From positions 29,641 through 93,640 of the forward strand of contig CAJMKD010000007.1 in assembly GCA_905213905.1 (NCBI GenBank): 64,000 nt of DNA, read 5' to 3'. Under the pieces are notes generated by a model, which had not been told where the DNA came from, searched no databases, and saw only the letters and a program-made list of their open reading frames with translations. Source of the DNA: an uncultured Sutterella sp. (GTDB lineage: Bacteria > Pseudomonadota > Gammaproteobacteria > Burkholderiales > Burkholderiaceae_F). Position 1 is the first letter of the stretch, and each line of letters begins with the position of its first letter. A program made the translations under genes and the position numbers. Shown one piece after another: positions 1-8,045 of the stretch.

Positions 1-300
1 GTGAGAAATTCGCTTCTCATCATCGACTTTGTGCGCGACTACCTCAAAGCGGGGCTTTCGCTCGAAGATGCTGCGATCGATGCGGGCGCCGTGCGTCTGC
101 GGCCGATTCTGCTCACGACGCTCGCGATCATTCTGGGCTCCGTCGTGATGATCACGGACCCGGTCTTCTGCGGGCTCGCCATTTCCTTCATTTTCGGCAC
201 GGCCGCGTCGACCGTCTTCACGATCTTCCTGATTCCGATCCTTCTGAGCTTCTATTACAAGCGCTGGCCGTACGATCGGTCGGTAGAGGCGCCGATCTGA
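1..300 (+). CDS. RND-family efflux transporter, C-terminal fragment
   Basis: This is the last 99 codons of an inner-membrane RND pump that begins before the window. The visible residues match the conserved C-terminal block of AcrB-like and related RND proteins: RNSLLIIDF, then the GAVRLRPILLTTLAIILGSVVM segment, then DPVFCGLAISFIFGTAAST, covering the last transmembrane helices. The frame is open at base 1, so the GTG there is simply the window edge and not a start. Known RND pumps of this type export drugs, detergents or metals with proton exchange and pair with a periplasmic adaptor and an outer-membrane channel. The substrate cannot be told from this fragment. No terminator follows directly. 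Confidence 0.9.
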   Translation: MRNSLLIIDFVRDYLKAGLSLEDAAIDAGAVRLRPILLTTLAIILGSVVMITDPVFCGLAISFIFGTAASTVFTIFLIPILLSFYYKRWPYDRSVEAPI

Positions 301-318
301 GGATGGAAGAGAGGTGAC

Positions 319-450
319 ATGATGGATTCGGACGATTCGACGGCAATTAGTCTAGGGGATCTTCCGAATCCGTTGACGGTTGTTGTCGAATTCCAACGAG
401 GCGAAACGTTAAGCCGCGTGTGCGGCCTTGACATGGCGCCCTCGTGTTGA
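319..450 (+). CDS. possible 43-residue ORF after the RND gene
   Basis: A short frame opens at ATG 319 (or ATG 322, better spaced from the GAGG at 311-314) and ends at TGA 448-450. The peptide is acidic at its start (MMDSDDSTAIS) and then carries LPNPLTVVVEF. It matches no family I recognise. It could be a real small gene co-transcribed with the pump or a chance frame in the autotransporter upstream region. Only the ribosome-binding-site-like GAGG and its position 18 bases behind the pump gene speak for it. Confidence 0.2.
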   Translation: MMDSDDSTAISLGDLPNPLTVVVEFQRGETLSRVCGLDMAPSC

Positions 451-485
451 ATTCCCTAGATGAAGGGCTAGATTCGATTTATAAT
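447..485 (+). promoter_or_regulatory. candidate promoter of the autotransporter gene
   Basis: TTGAAT at 447-452 and TAGATT at 469-474 are separated by 16 bases, and a perfect TATAAT lies at 480-485, all in the locally AT-rich strip before the autotransporter. TTGACA at 428-433 is also present, but its spacing to these boxes is poor. Which pair is used cannot be told by eye. Confidence 0.3.
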
Positions 486-516
486 TTAGTAAACTGAATA
501 TTTTATAGGGCAAATA

Positions 517-525
517 CCCCCCCCC
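517..525 (+). repeat. homopolymeric C9 tract upstream of the autotransporter
   Basis: Nine consecutive C residues lie between the candidate -10 boxes and the autotransporter start at 635, probably in the 5' untranslated leader. No in-frame ATG lies before it (TAG at 506-508 closes that frame), so length change would act on transcription or on leader structure rather than on the reading frame. Such tracts in front of surface-protein genes are typical phase-variation sites. Confidence 0.6.
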
Positions 526-634
526 GTACAGCCCCCTCTACGATGACTCCGTGGCCCTGCGGCAAATCACTGCGCGCAGGGTCGCGCCGTCTGCGCGAAG
601 CAGGCGGACAGGAAATATTTCTTGGAGTTTATCG

Positions 635-3600
635 ATGAACAAGAATTTCAAGGCCACGAAGACCGTCCTGGCAGTCGCTGTTGCGTCTCTGATGGCCGGC
701 GGCGTATTTGCGGCGGATGATACCGCTACAGATACCGTTGTAGATGCCGATAAAAGCGTTTCAATCTCGTTCCAGGGCAAGGCGCCGGCTTCGGCTGATG
801 CCGTGCAGGGTGAGTTTGTCAAGATCGAAAGCAACACGGCTACTGTCAAGGACCACACAGGTGCTTTTGGTGCAACGGCTTCCGCCAACTTCACTCTCAC
901 GCGTGATGACAACAAGTTCACGGTTGCCAATGGCTCGCTTTCCGGCTTTACGGGCAAAGTGAATGAAACGACGGACACCAACCACGGGCTTCTCTTTACC
1001 GTCGGCAATGACGAAACGCTCGCACTGACGGGCATGTCGATTTCCGACAACGAAGCCTCCGATGCCCGCGGCATGATTCGTGTCAACGGCGGAATGCTGA
1101 CGGTTGAAGATAGCTCGTTCACCGGCAATGCAGGTGTTCTTGGCGGCGCGCTCAACTTGGTTAAGGCCGAAGAAGGAACCAAGATCAGCAACACGACTTT
1201 CAGCGGCAATGAGGCTGGGTCTCATGGCGGCGCAGCCTACGTGACTGGCGGCACTGTTGTTTTCGAGAACGTCTCATTCTCCGGCAATAAGGCTGGATTG
1301 CAGGGCGGCGCGCTTGAAATCGTCGGCGGCGAAGATGTTCCGACGACCGTCACGTTGAAGGATGTCACCTTCTCTGGCAACAGCTCCACTATGCCCCAGG
1401 GGGCTGATAAGACGAACGGCTTCAGCGGCGGCGCCGTGATGGTGAATTCCGCGAAAACGAAGCTGACAGGTGAAAATGTTGTCTTCACCGGGAACAAGGC
1501 AGAAACGTCCAACGGCGGTGCACTTGCAGTGGCTAACGGCGGCGAAGCTTCCATCGTCGGCGGCTCCTTCTCGGGGAACTCAGCTGCTACGGGCGGTGCT
1601 GTTGGGCTTTGGAATGGCACTGCTACCTTCACCGATGTCGATTTCCGCAACAACACGGCAACGGGTTGGGGCGGTGCAGTCCGTGCCGACAATAGCAGCA
1701 CGGTAACGTTTGCGGCTGTAGAAAAAGATGTCGTTATCGCCGGCAATACGGCTGGCGATGCTGACACCGATACCGGCAAGAAGTATGGCTATACGGGCGG
1801 GTTCCTCCATCTGCAGGCTGGTTCTGATGCTACGTTCAATGTAGCCGAAGACCGCACGATGACGATCGGCACTTCGGCGTCGGCAAAGAACGTCGATACG
1901 ATTACGTCGGTTGAAAATACTTCGACGATCAATAAAACCGCCGACGGCAAGCTTGTCATCAACTCTTCGACCGAAGCATTCGCCGGCACCTTTAATGTTC
2001 AAGGCGGCTCTGTTGAGCTTGCCACCGGCATCGGCGAATTCAGCATTCTCAATATTGCCAAGGGATCTGAGCAGGATTCTGAAGCTACATCTTCCACTTT
2101 CAATGTAGAAAGCGGAGCATCTGCCTCCATTGGAAAGGTGACGGCAACGAAATATGCCGTGACCTATGACGTCGCGACTGGTGCGGACCTGACAATCAAT
2201 GCGATCTCGCTTCAGAAAGACAACAAACTGAAGCTCACCAATGCTGGTGAACTGTACCTCGGCGACATTACTGTCGCTCAAGATGCTGCGTTTGCAGATT
2301 CCGCAATCTCGAATACCGGGACCATCTACACTTCGTACAAGAATCTTGTAACGCTTGGCGAAGAAGCCGATTGGTCTGACGCCATCCTCACTGCGTTCGG
2401 TGAAGCGTATGGCAATGCGCAGAAGGGTTCGCTGTATGAGACAGATTTTGCCGGCAGATACACGCTTGATCAGCTTCAAAAGGCGGAGTCTGCCTTCGGC
2501 AATTTCTCTTTCTCAAATGTGAATGCCACGGCTTATAAGATCGTTGACGGCAAAGAAGTCAACGTGACGCTCGATGAGGCCAAGGGGCACAACCTCGGTC
2601 ATACGGTTGTTGATCAGACCGGCGGGACGATTGCAAATGTTGTTGGCGACTATACGGCTGTCGGTGCGGTCAACTTCGTGCAGGAGAATGCCGATACGCC
2701 GATTGAAGCGGTCACCATCAGCAATACACAGTTGGCTTTGACGGGCGAATCTGCTTCCGGAAAAGTCTTCAAGGGCTATGAAGGTCAGATCGATTTCTCC
2801 GGATCAATTATTCAGTTCGGCAGCGAGCAGGTTGATGTCACTGTCAGCAACGACTTGACCCTTTCGGGGAATACGGATGTGACGCTTGTCGGCAATACCA
2901 AGCTGACCGGCGAAGTGGTCGCTGATGCTAAGGAAGACTCTATTACCGTTCAGGGTAACGCGACGATTCATGCCATCACCGGCGGCACGGTGACGGTCGA
3001 TGACGGCATCCTTTTCGTTGAAGACTTTGTGATGCCTGAAACGAACGGTCTTTCCACTTTGGCTAATGGCGCCGGCCAGTCTCAGCCGATTCAGCCCATT
3101 ACCCCGCAGGTAGCGGCAGCTCCTATTACGACCGATTACCTTGTTAAAGATGGGACGGATCTTTCTTTGTTTGCGCCGAATAATCAAACGGCTGTCAATG
3201 CGCTGACGGAAGCGTACAACCGGCTTGGCGAAGGCTACGAAACCGGCTTGTACCTCGGCAAGGCTATCGTGCTTGGCGGCGCAGGGATCTCGGTTGGCGG
3301 AACGACGGTGAGCGACGGCCAGTTCAACGTTGCAGCCAATTGTTTTGTGGTGATGGATCTCAATGCCATCGCTCGGACTGGCTACAACCCCGAAGGTCCG
3401 CTCGCAATTGTGAACGCGTCGAGCTCGACTCTATCGACTGGTGCACAAGTCGTTTTGACGGGGCTTAACAATAAAGTTCTCGAGAAAAACGGCGATGGCA
3501 ATTACGTTCTTCATTCTGGCCTGACGGGGTTGGGGGCTAGCAACCTGTCTCTTGGCACGCACTTCTATACAAAGGATGCGAATCAGTTTGTAAACGGCGA

Positions 3601-4699
3601 CTACACGTTTATTGCCAATCAGGCCCTGCTGGATGAATATCAGGACTTCAATCTCTACTACGTTCTTGAAAACGCCGTTAAGGAAGTCACGCCGGGTCAG
3701 AATGCCATGGTTGATGCCATTTTCTATGGTGATCTGAACAATGAAGATTGGAATGGCGGACTGCGTGATCGTGTAATTGACGAGCTCAACATCGCGACCA
3801 ACATGGCCGTCGCCTCCGGCGCTTTCTCGACCGCTGTCGACATCAACAACGAAGTCTGGAAGGCTCTTGACCGCCGCATGACGCTCGCGAACCTCAATGC
3901 GCCGCGTGCTGCTTACGGCGTTACGCCGTGGGTCGATGTGATCGGCACGACGAACGAAGCCAAGGACATCTTCGGCGGTGCAGGCTACGAAGCCGATCTC
4001 TACGGTGCCGTGCTCGGCGCCGACTGGACGGCTCCGTGCGGCGCCATCGTTGGTCTCGCGTTCTCTGTCGGACAGGCGGACGGGAACTCCGTCGACCTCG
4101 GCACGAAGGTGGACAACGACGCCGACTTCTACGGCATCAGCCTCTACGGTTCGCATCAGATCGGCAGCTTCAACGGCAAGATCGACATCGGCTACGTCTC
4201 GGTCTCGAACGACCTCTCGACCCACACGATGCTCGGCAAGTTCGACGAATCGCTTGACGCCGACATCTTCACGATGGGCCTCGGCGCCGAGTACCTCGTC
4301 AAGGCCGGTTCGCTCAATGTTGTTCCGCACGCTGGCATCCGCTGGTCGCGCATCGACATGGACGACAGCAAGTACGGCGCTGACTACGACGCGATGAACC
4401 TCTTCCAGATGCCGATGGGCGTGACGTTCTCCGGCACGTTCGACATGACGGGCTGGAAGGTTGCCCCGATGCTCGACCTCTCGGTGGTTCCTGCCTTTGG
4501 CGACAAGGACGCCGTGGCGACCTACACGGGCGGTATCAAGGACACGACCCGCGTTGTCGACACCAATCCGATCCAGATGACCTTGGGCGTCAACGCTCAG
4601 GTTGATGCCTGGACCTTCGGCGTCAACTACGGCCTCACGGCTGGCGGCGATGAACGACTCAATAACTCGTTCAACCTCAATGCCCGCTACACGTTCTAA
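635..4699 (+). CDS. type V autotransporter with Pmp-like passenger repeats
   Basis: The product is a 1354-residue outer-membrane/surface protein. ATG 635 is chosen because GGAG lies at 624-627 and the protein then opens with a clean Sec signal peptide, MNKNFKATKTVL... ending in GGVFA. Residues about 150-350 carry at least seven repeats of the FSGN/FTGN...GGA type known from chlamydial Pmp and related adhesins, predicted to form a beta-helix passenger. Ser/Thr/Gly/Val-rich passenger continues to about residue 1050. The last 270 or so residues form an autotransporter beta-barrel that ends in the Tyr-Thr-Phe expected for BAM recognition. Barrel codons are strongly GC-biased while much of the passenger uses more A/T-ending codons, which suggests separate passenger evolution. 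Its ligand is unknown. Confidence 0.93.
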   Translation: MNKNFKATKTVLAVAVASLMAGGVFAADDTATDTVVDADKSVSISFQGKAPASADAVQGEFVKIESNTATVKDHTGAFGATASANFTLTRDDNKFTVANGSLSGFTGKVNETTDTNHGLLFTVGNDETLALTGMSISDNEASDARGMIRVNGGMLTVEDSSFTGNAGVLGGALNLVKAEEGTKISNTTFSGNEAGSHGGAAYVTGGTVVFENVSFSGNKAGLQGGALEIVGGEDVPTTVTLKDVTFSGNSSTMPQGADKTNGFSGGAVMVNSAKTKLTGENVVFTGNKAETSNGGALAVANGGEASIVGGSFSGNSAATGGAVGLWNGTATFTDVDFRNNTATGWGGAVRADNSSTVTFAAVEKDVVIAGNTAGDADTDTGKKYGYTGGFLHLQAGSDATFNVAEDRTMTIGTSASAKNVDTITSVENTSTINKTADGKLVINSSTEAFAGTFNVQGGSVELATGIGEFSILNIAKGSEQDSEATSSTFNVESGASASIGKVTATKYAVTYDVATGADLTINAISLQKDNKLKLTNAGELYLGDITVAQDAAFADSAISNTGTIYTSYKNLVTLGEEADWSDAILTAFGEAYGNAQKGSLYETDFAGRYTLDQLQKAESAFGNFSFSNVNATAYKIVDGKEVNVTLDEAKGHNLGHTVVDQTGGTIANVVGDYTAVGAVNFVQENADTPIEAVTISNTQLALTGESASGKVFKGYEGQIDFSGSIIQFGSEQVDVTVSNDLTLSGNTDVTLVGNTKLTGEVVADAKEDSITVQGNATIHAITGGTVTVDDGILFVEDFVMPETNGLSTLANGAGQSQPIQPITPQVAAAPITTDYLVKDGTDLSLFAPNNQTAVNALTEAYNRLGEGYETGLYLGKAIVLGGAGISVGGTTVSDGQFNVAANCFVVMDLNAIARTGYNPEGPLAIVNASSSTLSTGAQVVLTGLNNKVLEKNGDGNYVLHSGLTGLGASNLSLGTHFYTKDANQFVNGDYTFIANQALLDEYQDFNLYYVLENAVKEVTPGQNAMVDAIFYGDLNNEDWNGGLRDRVIDELNIATNMAVASGAFSTAVDINNEVWKALDRRMTLANLNAPRAAYGVTPWVDVIGTTNEAKDIFGGAGYEADLYGAVLGADWTAPCGAIVGLAFSVGQADGNSVDLGTKVDNDADFYGISLYGSHQIGSFNGKIDIGYVSVSNDLSTHTMLGKFDESLDADIFTMGLGAEYLVKAGSLNVVPHAGIRWSRIDMDDSKYGADYDAMNLFQMPMGVTFSGTFDMTGWKVAPMLDLSVVPAFGDKDAVATYTGGIKDTTRVVDTNPIQMTLGVNAQVDAWTFGVNYGLTAGGDERLNNSFNLNARYTF

Positions 4700-4700
4700 C

Positions 4701-4736
4701 CCGTTCTGACGAGACGCCTTCGGGCGTCTCGAACGG
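4701..4736 (+). terminator. hairpin behind the autotransporter
   Basis: GAGACGCC and GGCGTCTC pair across a TTCG loop (4711-4730), and CCGTTC/GAACGG extend the stem. No T-run follows, so it may act together with the next hairpin. Confidence 0.5.
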
Positions 4737-4762
4737 ACGACAAGAACGTCGTAATCCAAAAG

Positions 4763-4806
4763 CACCCGTTCTCCGTTTCGATGACGGGGAGCGGGTGTTT
4801 TGTTTT
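4763..4806 (+). terminator. rho-independent terminator of the autotransporter
   Basis: CACCCGTTCTCCG pairs with CGGGGAGCGGGTG (two G-U pairs) and is followed by TTTTGTTTT. Confidence 0.8.
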
Positions 4807-4831
4807 CGGATTTTCCAAAGAGGTGCCGTAA

Positions 4832-5215
4832 ATGAAGGAACTCTATGGATTCGGCTCGACCGATGGGCCGCGTGAGAAGCCCGTTGTGGCGCGCGTTCGG
4901 CCGACAGGCGCGGCCTCCGACAAGAAGCGGCGCCAGGCGCTTGAGCTCTTTGAGCGAGGGTTCGGCTACAAGGCGGTTGCCGACATGCTGACGCTTTCAG
5001 TCAACACCGTTCGCGACTGGTCCCGGCTGCATAAGCAGGGCCGTTTTTCGCCGAACATGAGCCGCAATCAGTACCGCTATACGGCAGAGACGAAGCAACT
5101 CGCGCTCGGGCTGCGCGAGCGGGGCTATTCCTGGCGGGAGATCGAGGCCGAGACGGGCGTCAATGCATCAACCTGCCGAGCCTGGGTTCGGGCGACTGCG
5201 GCGAAGGATCTCTGA
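4832..5215 (+). CDS. small double helix-turn-helix protein, transposase-like
   Basis: This 127-residue basic protein contains two HTH-type segments. The first is near residues 35-68 (ALELFERGFGYKAVADML...VNTVRDW) and the second near residues 88-122 (TKQLALGLRERGYSWREI...NASTCRAW). Both resemble the HTH modules of transposase OrfA or insertion-sequence regulators. There is no catalytic domain after them, so it is either an orphan DNA-binding protein or a domesticated element remnant. An AGAGG box at 4819-4823 precedes the ATG. Directly downstream lie three AT-rich palindromic units and a decayed copy of its own 3' end, which suggests local duplication and perhaps autoregulation. The function is not known. 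Confidence 0.7.
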   Translation: MKELYGFGSTDGPREKPVVARVRPTGAASDKKRRQALELFERGFGYKAVADMLTLSVNTVRDWSRLHKQGRFSPNMSRNQYRYTAETKQLALGLRERGYSWREIEAETGVNASTCRAWVRATAAKDL

Positions 5216-5253
5216 CGCATGAAGCATGGCGACGGCGCGTTTAAAGCGAATAG

Positions 5254-5286
5254 TTATCATAAATTTATGATAAAAGTATGATAAAT
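5254..5286. repeat. palindromic operator-like unit 1
   Basis: TTATCATAAATTTATGATAA (5254-5273) is a perfect 20-base palindrome. It is followed by a half-site-like GTATGATAAAT (5276-5286). It looks like a binding site for a dimeric regulator. Confidence 0.6.
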
Positions 5287-5306
5287 CTCGGCTCAGCGCC
5301 GGCCAA

Positions 5307-5339
5307 GTATCATAAATGTATGATACTTGTATGACAAAT
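5307..5339. repeat. palindromic operator-like unit 2
   Basis: GTATCATAAATGTATGATAC (5307-5326) is palindromic except at one base pair. It is followed by TTGTATGACAAAT. It repeats unit 1 at a 53-base offset, and a weaker third unit (TTATTCATACTGATAA) follows at about 5358-5373. Confidence 0.6.
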
Positions 5340-5397
5340 AAGCGAATTTCCGCCAAGTTATTCATACTGATAAAGCGGAACGCCTGCATCAAGTCTT

Positions 5398-5466
5398 GAA
5401 GTGACAGGCGCCAAGGCATCAATCTGCCGCACCTGGGTTCTGGCAGCAGCGGCAGAGGATGTCAGA
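5398..5466 (+). pseudogene. decayed duplicate of the HTH gene 3' end
   Basis: Read from 5398 the frame gives EVTGAKASICRTWVLAAAAEDVR. This matches the C-terminus of the gene at 4832-5215 (EAETGVNASTCRAWVRATAAKDL), and the DNA is similar as well. The rest of the gene copy is missing, so this is a relic of a tandem duplication or an imprecise element excision. Confidence 0.6.
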
Positions 5467-5489
5467 AGCATGACGGCGCAGATTTTTGA

Positions 5490-5530
5490 AATAGAAAAAG
5501 GCCGGCGGCATGAAACCGTCGGCCTTCGTC
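5490..5530 (-). terminator. terminator of the pyrE operon
   Basis: GGCCGGCGG pairs with CCGTCGGCC, and on the minus strand the stem is followed by CTTTTTC. It lies 50 bases behind pyrE. Confidence 0.7.
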
Positions 5531-5577
5531 TTTCAGTGCGTCCGGGCAGGCGCGTCGGACGCAGCTGAAAGTCGTCA

Positions 5578-6252
5578 TTAGTTTTCGTTGTCGCTCGGCG
5601 CGATCTGGTGGCGGGCAGCCCACGTCCAGGGGTTGCTGAGCCAATCAAGGAGGCTCGCCTTCTTCTCGGCTTCAAGCTTGCCGAGTTCGATCGCCTTGTC
5701 GAGAACCTTCTCGAAGCGGACGATTTCGTGGCAGGTCACGTGTTCGCGCTCGAGGAGCTTCTTCGTTTCGTCGATGCCGAACGACGTGATCGCGACGCAG
5801 TCGGTGACGATGGCGCCTTCGGCCTTGAGGCCTTCGATTGCGGAGAGAAGCGAGAGGCCCGTCGAGATGTGGTCTTCGATCAGGAGGACGCGCTTGCCCT
5901 TGACGTCGCCGCCTTCAACGCGGCTGTGGTTGCCGTAGGTCTTCGGCTGCTGGCGCACGAAGATCGAGGGCTTGTAGAGGCGGTAGGCGAGCGCTGCGGC
6001 GTGTGAGACGCCGGCGCCTTCAACGCCGGCGATGACGTCGTATTCGAGCTTCATCTGGTCGAGGCGCGAAACGGTCGTTTCGATGATGTCGCGCCAGGCA
6101 TCCGGGTAGCACGTGAGCGAACGGTTGTCGACGTAGATCGGGGTGACAAGACCGGACTTGAGGCGCATCGGGGCGTCCGTGAGGAACGAAACAGCGCCGT
6201 AGTGCACGAGGTGTTCGGCCAGGATGTCTTCAGCAATGCGGGATTCGTACAT
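5578..6252 (-). CDS. pyrE: orotate phosphoribosyltransferase-like PRTase
   Basis: The product is a 224-residue cytoplasmic type I phosphoribosyltransferase. In pyrimidine synthesis PyrE joins orotate to PRPP to give OMP. The PRPP-binding motif is seen as VLLIEDHISTG near residues 122-132, and the N-terminal GAVSFLTDAPMRLKSGLVTPIYVDNR block resembles OPRTases. A GGAG box lies 8 bases before the ATG. The gene lies 28 bases behind a cytosine-deaminase-like amidohydrolase in one operon. That pairing makes a salvage role possible, with another pyrimidine base as substrate, so the exact base specificity is less certain than the family. Confidence 0.85.
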   Translation of the reverse strand: MYESRIAEDILAEHLVHYGAVSFLTDAPMRLKSGLVTPIYVDNRSLTCYPDAWRDIIETTVSRLDQMKLEYDVIAGVEGAGVSHAAALAYRLYKPSIFVRQQPKTYGNHSRVEGGDVKGKRVLLIEDHISTGLSLLSAIEGLKAEGAIVTDCVAITSFGIDETKKLLEREHVTCHEIVRFEKVLDKAIELGKLEAEKKASLLDWLSNPWTWAARHQIAPSDNEN

Positions 6253-6280
6253 TGAAATTTCTCCGATTCTGTCTCAAGGG

Positions 6281-7276
6281 TTACGCGATGCCGATTGCCT
6301 TGCGGCCGTTGATGGTGGCGATCTTCACGAGTTCGTCGAAGTAGTCGAAGCGGCAGCCCGTGGCGAGCGTGGTCATTTCATGCCACATGTCGCCGGCGTT
6401 CCAGGGCACCATGGCGTCGCAGACGTTGTCGGTGCCGAGCGCAACGGTGATGCCGGCGGGAACCATTTCGTCGACCGGCGTCATGGAGTTGTGCATGGGG
6501 ACGAGCTGTTCGGAGCGCGGCGTATCGATCCAGGCCGTCGGGCAGGCGATCATCATGACGTCGGCTTCCTTCATGAGCTTGTAGAGGCGCTGACGGTACT
6601 GGCGCGAGTGCGCAGCGATCGAGATGCCGTGAATGGCGACCACGCGGCCCTGCATGCCGTGTTCGATCGTCTTTTCGCAGAGCTGTTCGGTTTCGTATTC
6701 GAGCGATTCGTTGAACTGGTCAACGTGCACGTGCACCATCTTGCCGAGGCGCTTGGCCGTTTCGAGAATAATGTCGAAAGCTTCGGCACCCTTGCCGTAG
6801 TCGCGTTCATCGCGCTTCGGAAGCGCGCCGATGATGTCGACGAGTTCTGCGCCGATGTCAAACCACTTGCGGGCTTCCGGATTGATCACGCCCTTGAGCG
6901 TCTGGTTGGCAAACTTGACGACGAGCTGATCCTGATAATGTTCGCGGGCGCGCAGGCCGGCCTTGATGGCGCGGTCTTCCGACTGCGGGTCAATGTCCAC
7001 GAAGGTAGCAAGCGCCGTGACGCCCTGGGCGATCTGGTTCTCAAAGAAGGTGGAGAAGCGGCGGTAGAAATCCTCTTCCGTCGATTCGCGCTTGAGTCGG
7101 TCGAGCGCGTCCCACTTCTGCTGCAGCGTGCAGGTGCGGCGCAGCTCCAGGACGTCGGGCGAGAGCGTGTAGGCGCGGTCGGCATGCGCGTGGGTGTTGA
7201 CCCAGCCGCCGGCGGCCTTGATCGCGGGCTCGATCATGTCGCGGATCGTCAGGGGAGTGTTTTCGTTCGTGGACAT
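6281..7276 (-). CDS. amidohydrolase, cytosine deaminase-like
   Basis: This 331-residue metal-dependent hydrolase of the amidohydrolase superfamily shows the HxH metal motif as NTHAHAD near residue 28. It also has HVHVDQFNE (about residue 187), the AIHG histidine (about residue 218) and GTDNVCDAM, whose Asp is the usual catalytic residue. This pattern is that of cytosine deaminase/AtzC-type enzymes acting on ring C-N bonds. GGAAGGAG precedes the ATG at a good distance. It is the first gene of an operon with pyrE, which points to pyrimidine or modified-pyrimidine breakdown and salvage. The substrate cannot be fixed from sequence. Confidence 0.85.
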   Translation of the reverse strand: MSTNENTPLTIRDMIEPAIKAAGGWVNTHAHADRAYTLSPDVLELRRTCTLQQKWDALDRLKRESTEEDFYRRFSTFFENQIAQGVTALATFVDIDPQSEDRAIKAGLRAREHYQDQLVVKFANQTLKGVINPEARKWFDIGAELVDIIGALPKRDERDYGKGAEAFDIILETAKRLGKMVHVHVDQFNESLEYETEQLCEKTIEHGMQGRVVAIHGISIAAHSRQYRQRLYKLMKEADVMMIACPTAWIDTPRSEQLVPMHNSMTPVDEMVPAGITVALGTDNVCDAMVPWNAGDMWHEMTTLATGCRFDYFDELVKIATINGRKAIGIA

Positions 7277-7384
7277 TGACGAATCTCCTTCCGTAAAGAT
7301 GATTAGCGGATTTGATGCAAATTAACTCGGCTACGAAAATGCCGTGATCGTGGGCTTCACGTTTTCGCGGCTCAAATTGACGAA

Positions 7385-7413
7385 ATTTTATGGATGAGCT
7401 CTATGTTCGTCAA
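7385..7413 (-). promoter_or_regulatory. sigma70-type promoter of the amidohydrolase-pyrE operon
   Basis: On the minus strand TTGACG (7408-7413) and TAAAAT (7385-7390) are separated by exactly 17 bases. The transcript would carry a leader of about 100 bases before the amidohydrolase start. Confidence 0.65.
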
Positions 7414-7435
7414 GACTAAGAAACATTTAGTTTCA

Positions 7436-7468
7436 TTTGTCGATAGATGAGCGTGTTTGATCGACAAA
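7436..7468. promoter_or_regulatory. inverted repeat upstream of the amidohydrolase promoter
   Basis: TTTGTCGAT (7436-7444) and ATCGACAAA (7460-7468) form a perfect 9-base inverted repeat with a 15-base spacer. It lies just upstream of the -35 box, where an activator would bind. The rest of 7277-7631 shows no gene. Confidence 0.5.
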
Positions 7469-7631
7469 TAGTCGAAAAATTTCAAATACTTGATCGGGAT
7501 TCAGGAAAGAAGGGGAATCCTTTGCAAAAAGGCGCCCGTCAATCGACATGCCGATGACGGGCGGAATTGGTTTGGCGCGGCTTTGCCGCTGCTGGCTTCT
7601 CTGCGGGAAAAAGAACGGCGTTCGGGCTGCG

Positions 7632-7988
7632 TCAGTGCCCTTCGCTTTCCGTCGCTCGGTAAAAACGCTTAAGCGTTCTGGTGCGCAGAAGGAGCGCAGC
7701 CGCGAAGGTGAAAAGCGCCGTGCCGGCCATGATGGCCCCGGCGAGCAGAGGAGAGCGGCCTTCCTCGATGCGGCTCATGACGAGCATCACGCCCGCGCGA
7801 AGCCATTCGATCGACCAGAGCGAAAGGAGCGCAAACTGCAGGAGCCGCATCCAGTTTCTGGGAACGAAAAGGAGCAGCAGGCAGATGAGCGGAAGCGCGA
7901 CGGCGTAGCCGAAGCCATGAAACATCAGGTGCGCGCCGAAAAGCACGTGCGCAAGCACGGGCGGCACGAAAAAAAGGAAGGTTTTCAT
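7632..7988 (-). CDS. small integral membrane protein of unknown function
   Basis: This is a 118-residue hydrophobic protein with about four predicted transmembrane segments: residues 3-20, 26-42, 48-70 and 82-102. A short charged C-terminus follows (RTRTLKRFYRATESEGH). It matches no family I recognise. It lies 57 bases behind the YgbA-like gene on the same strand and is probably co-transcribed with it. No clear Shine-Dalgarno sequence precedes the ATG, so translation may be coupled or weak. Confidence 0.6.
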   Translation of the reverse strand: MKTFLFFVPPVLAHVLFGAHLMFHGFGYAVALPLICLLLLFVPRNWMRLLQFALLSLWSIEWLRAGVMLVMSRIEEGRSPLLAGAIMAGTALFTFAAALLLRTRTLKRFYRATESEGH

Positions 7989-8045
7989 TGAAGAAATGCG
8001 ATGTCTGCCGCGCCGGGCGCGCGGCGGTCTTTGTCGGTTTTTCGG

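Noticed and set aside
551..634. Start of the autotransporter at GTG 551
   Set aside because: It would add 28 Arg-rich residues before a perfect signal peptide, while ATG 635 has GGAG at the right distance.
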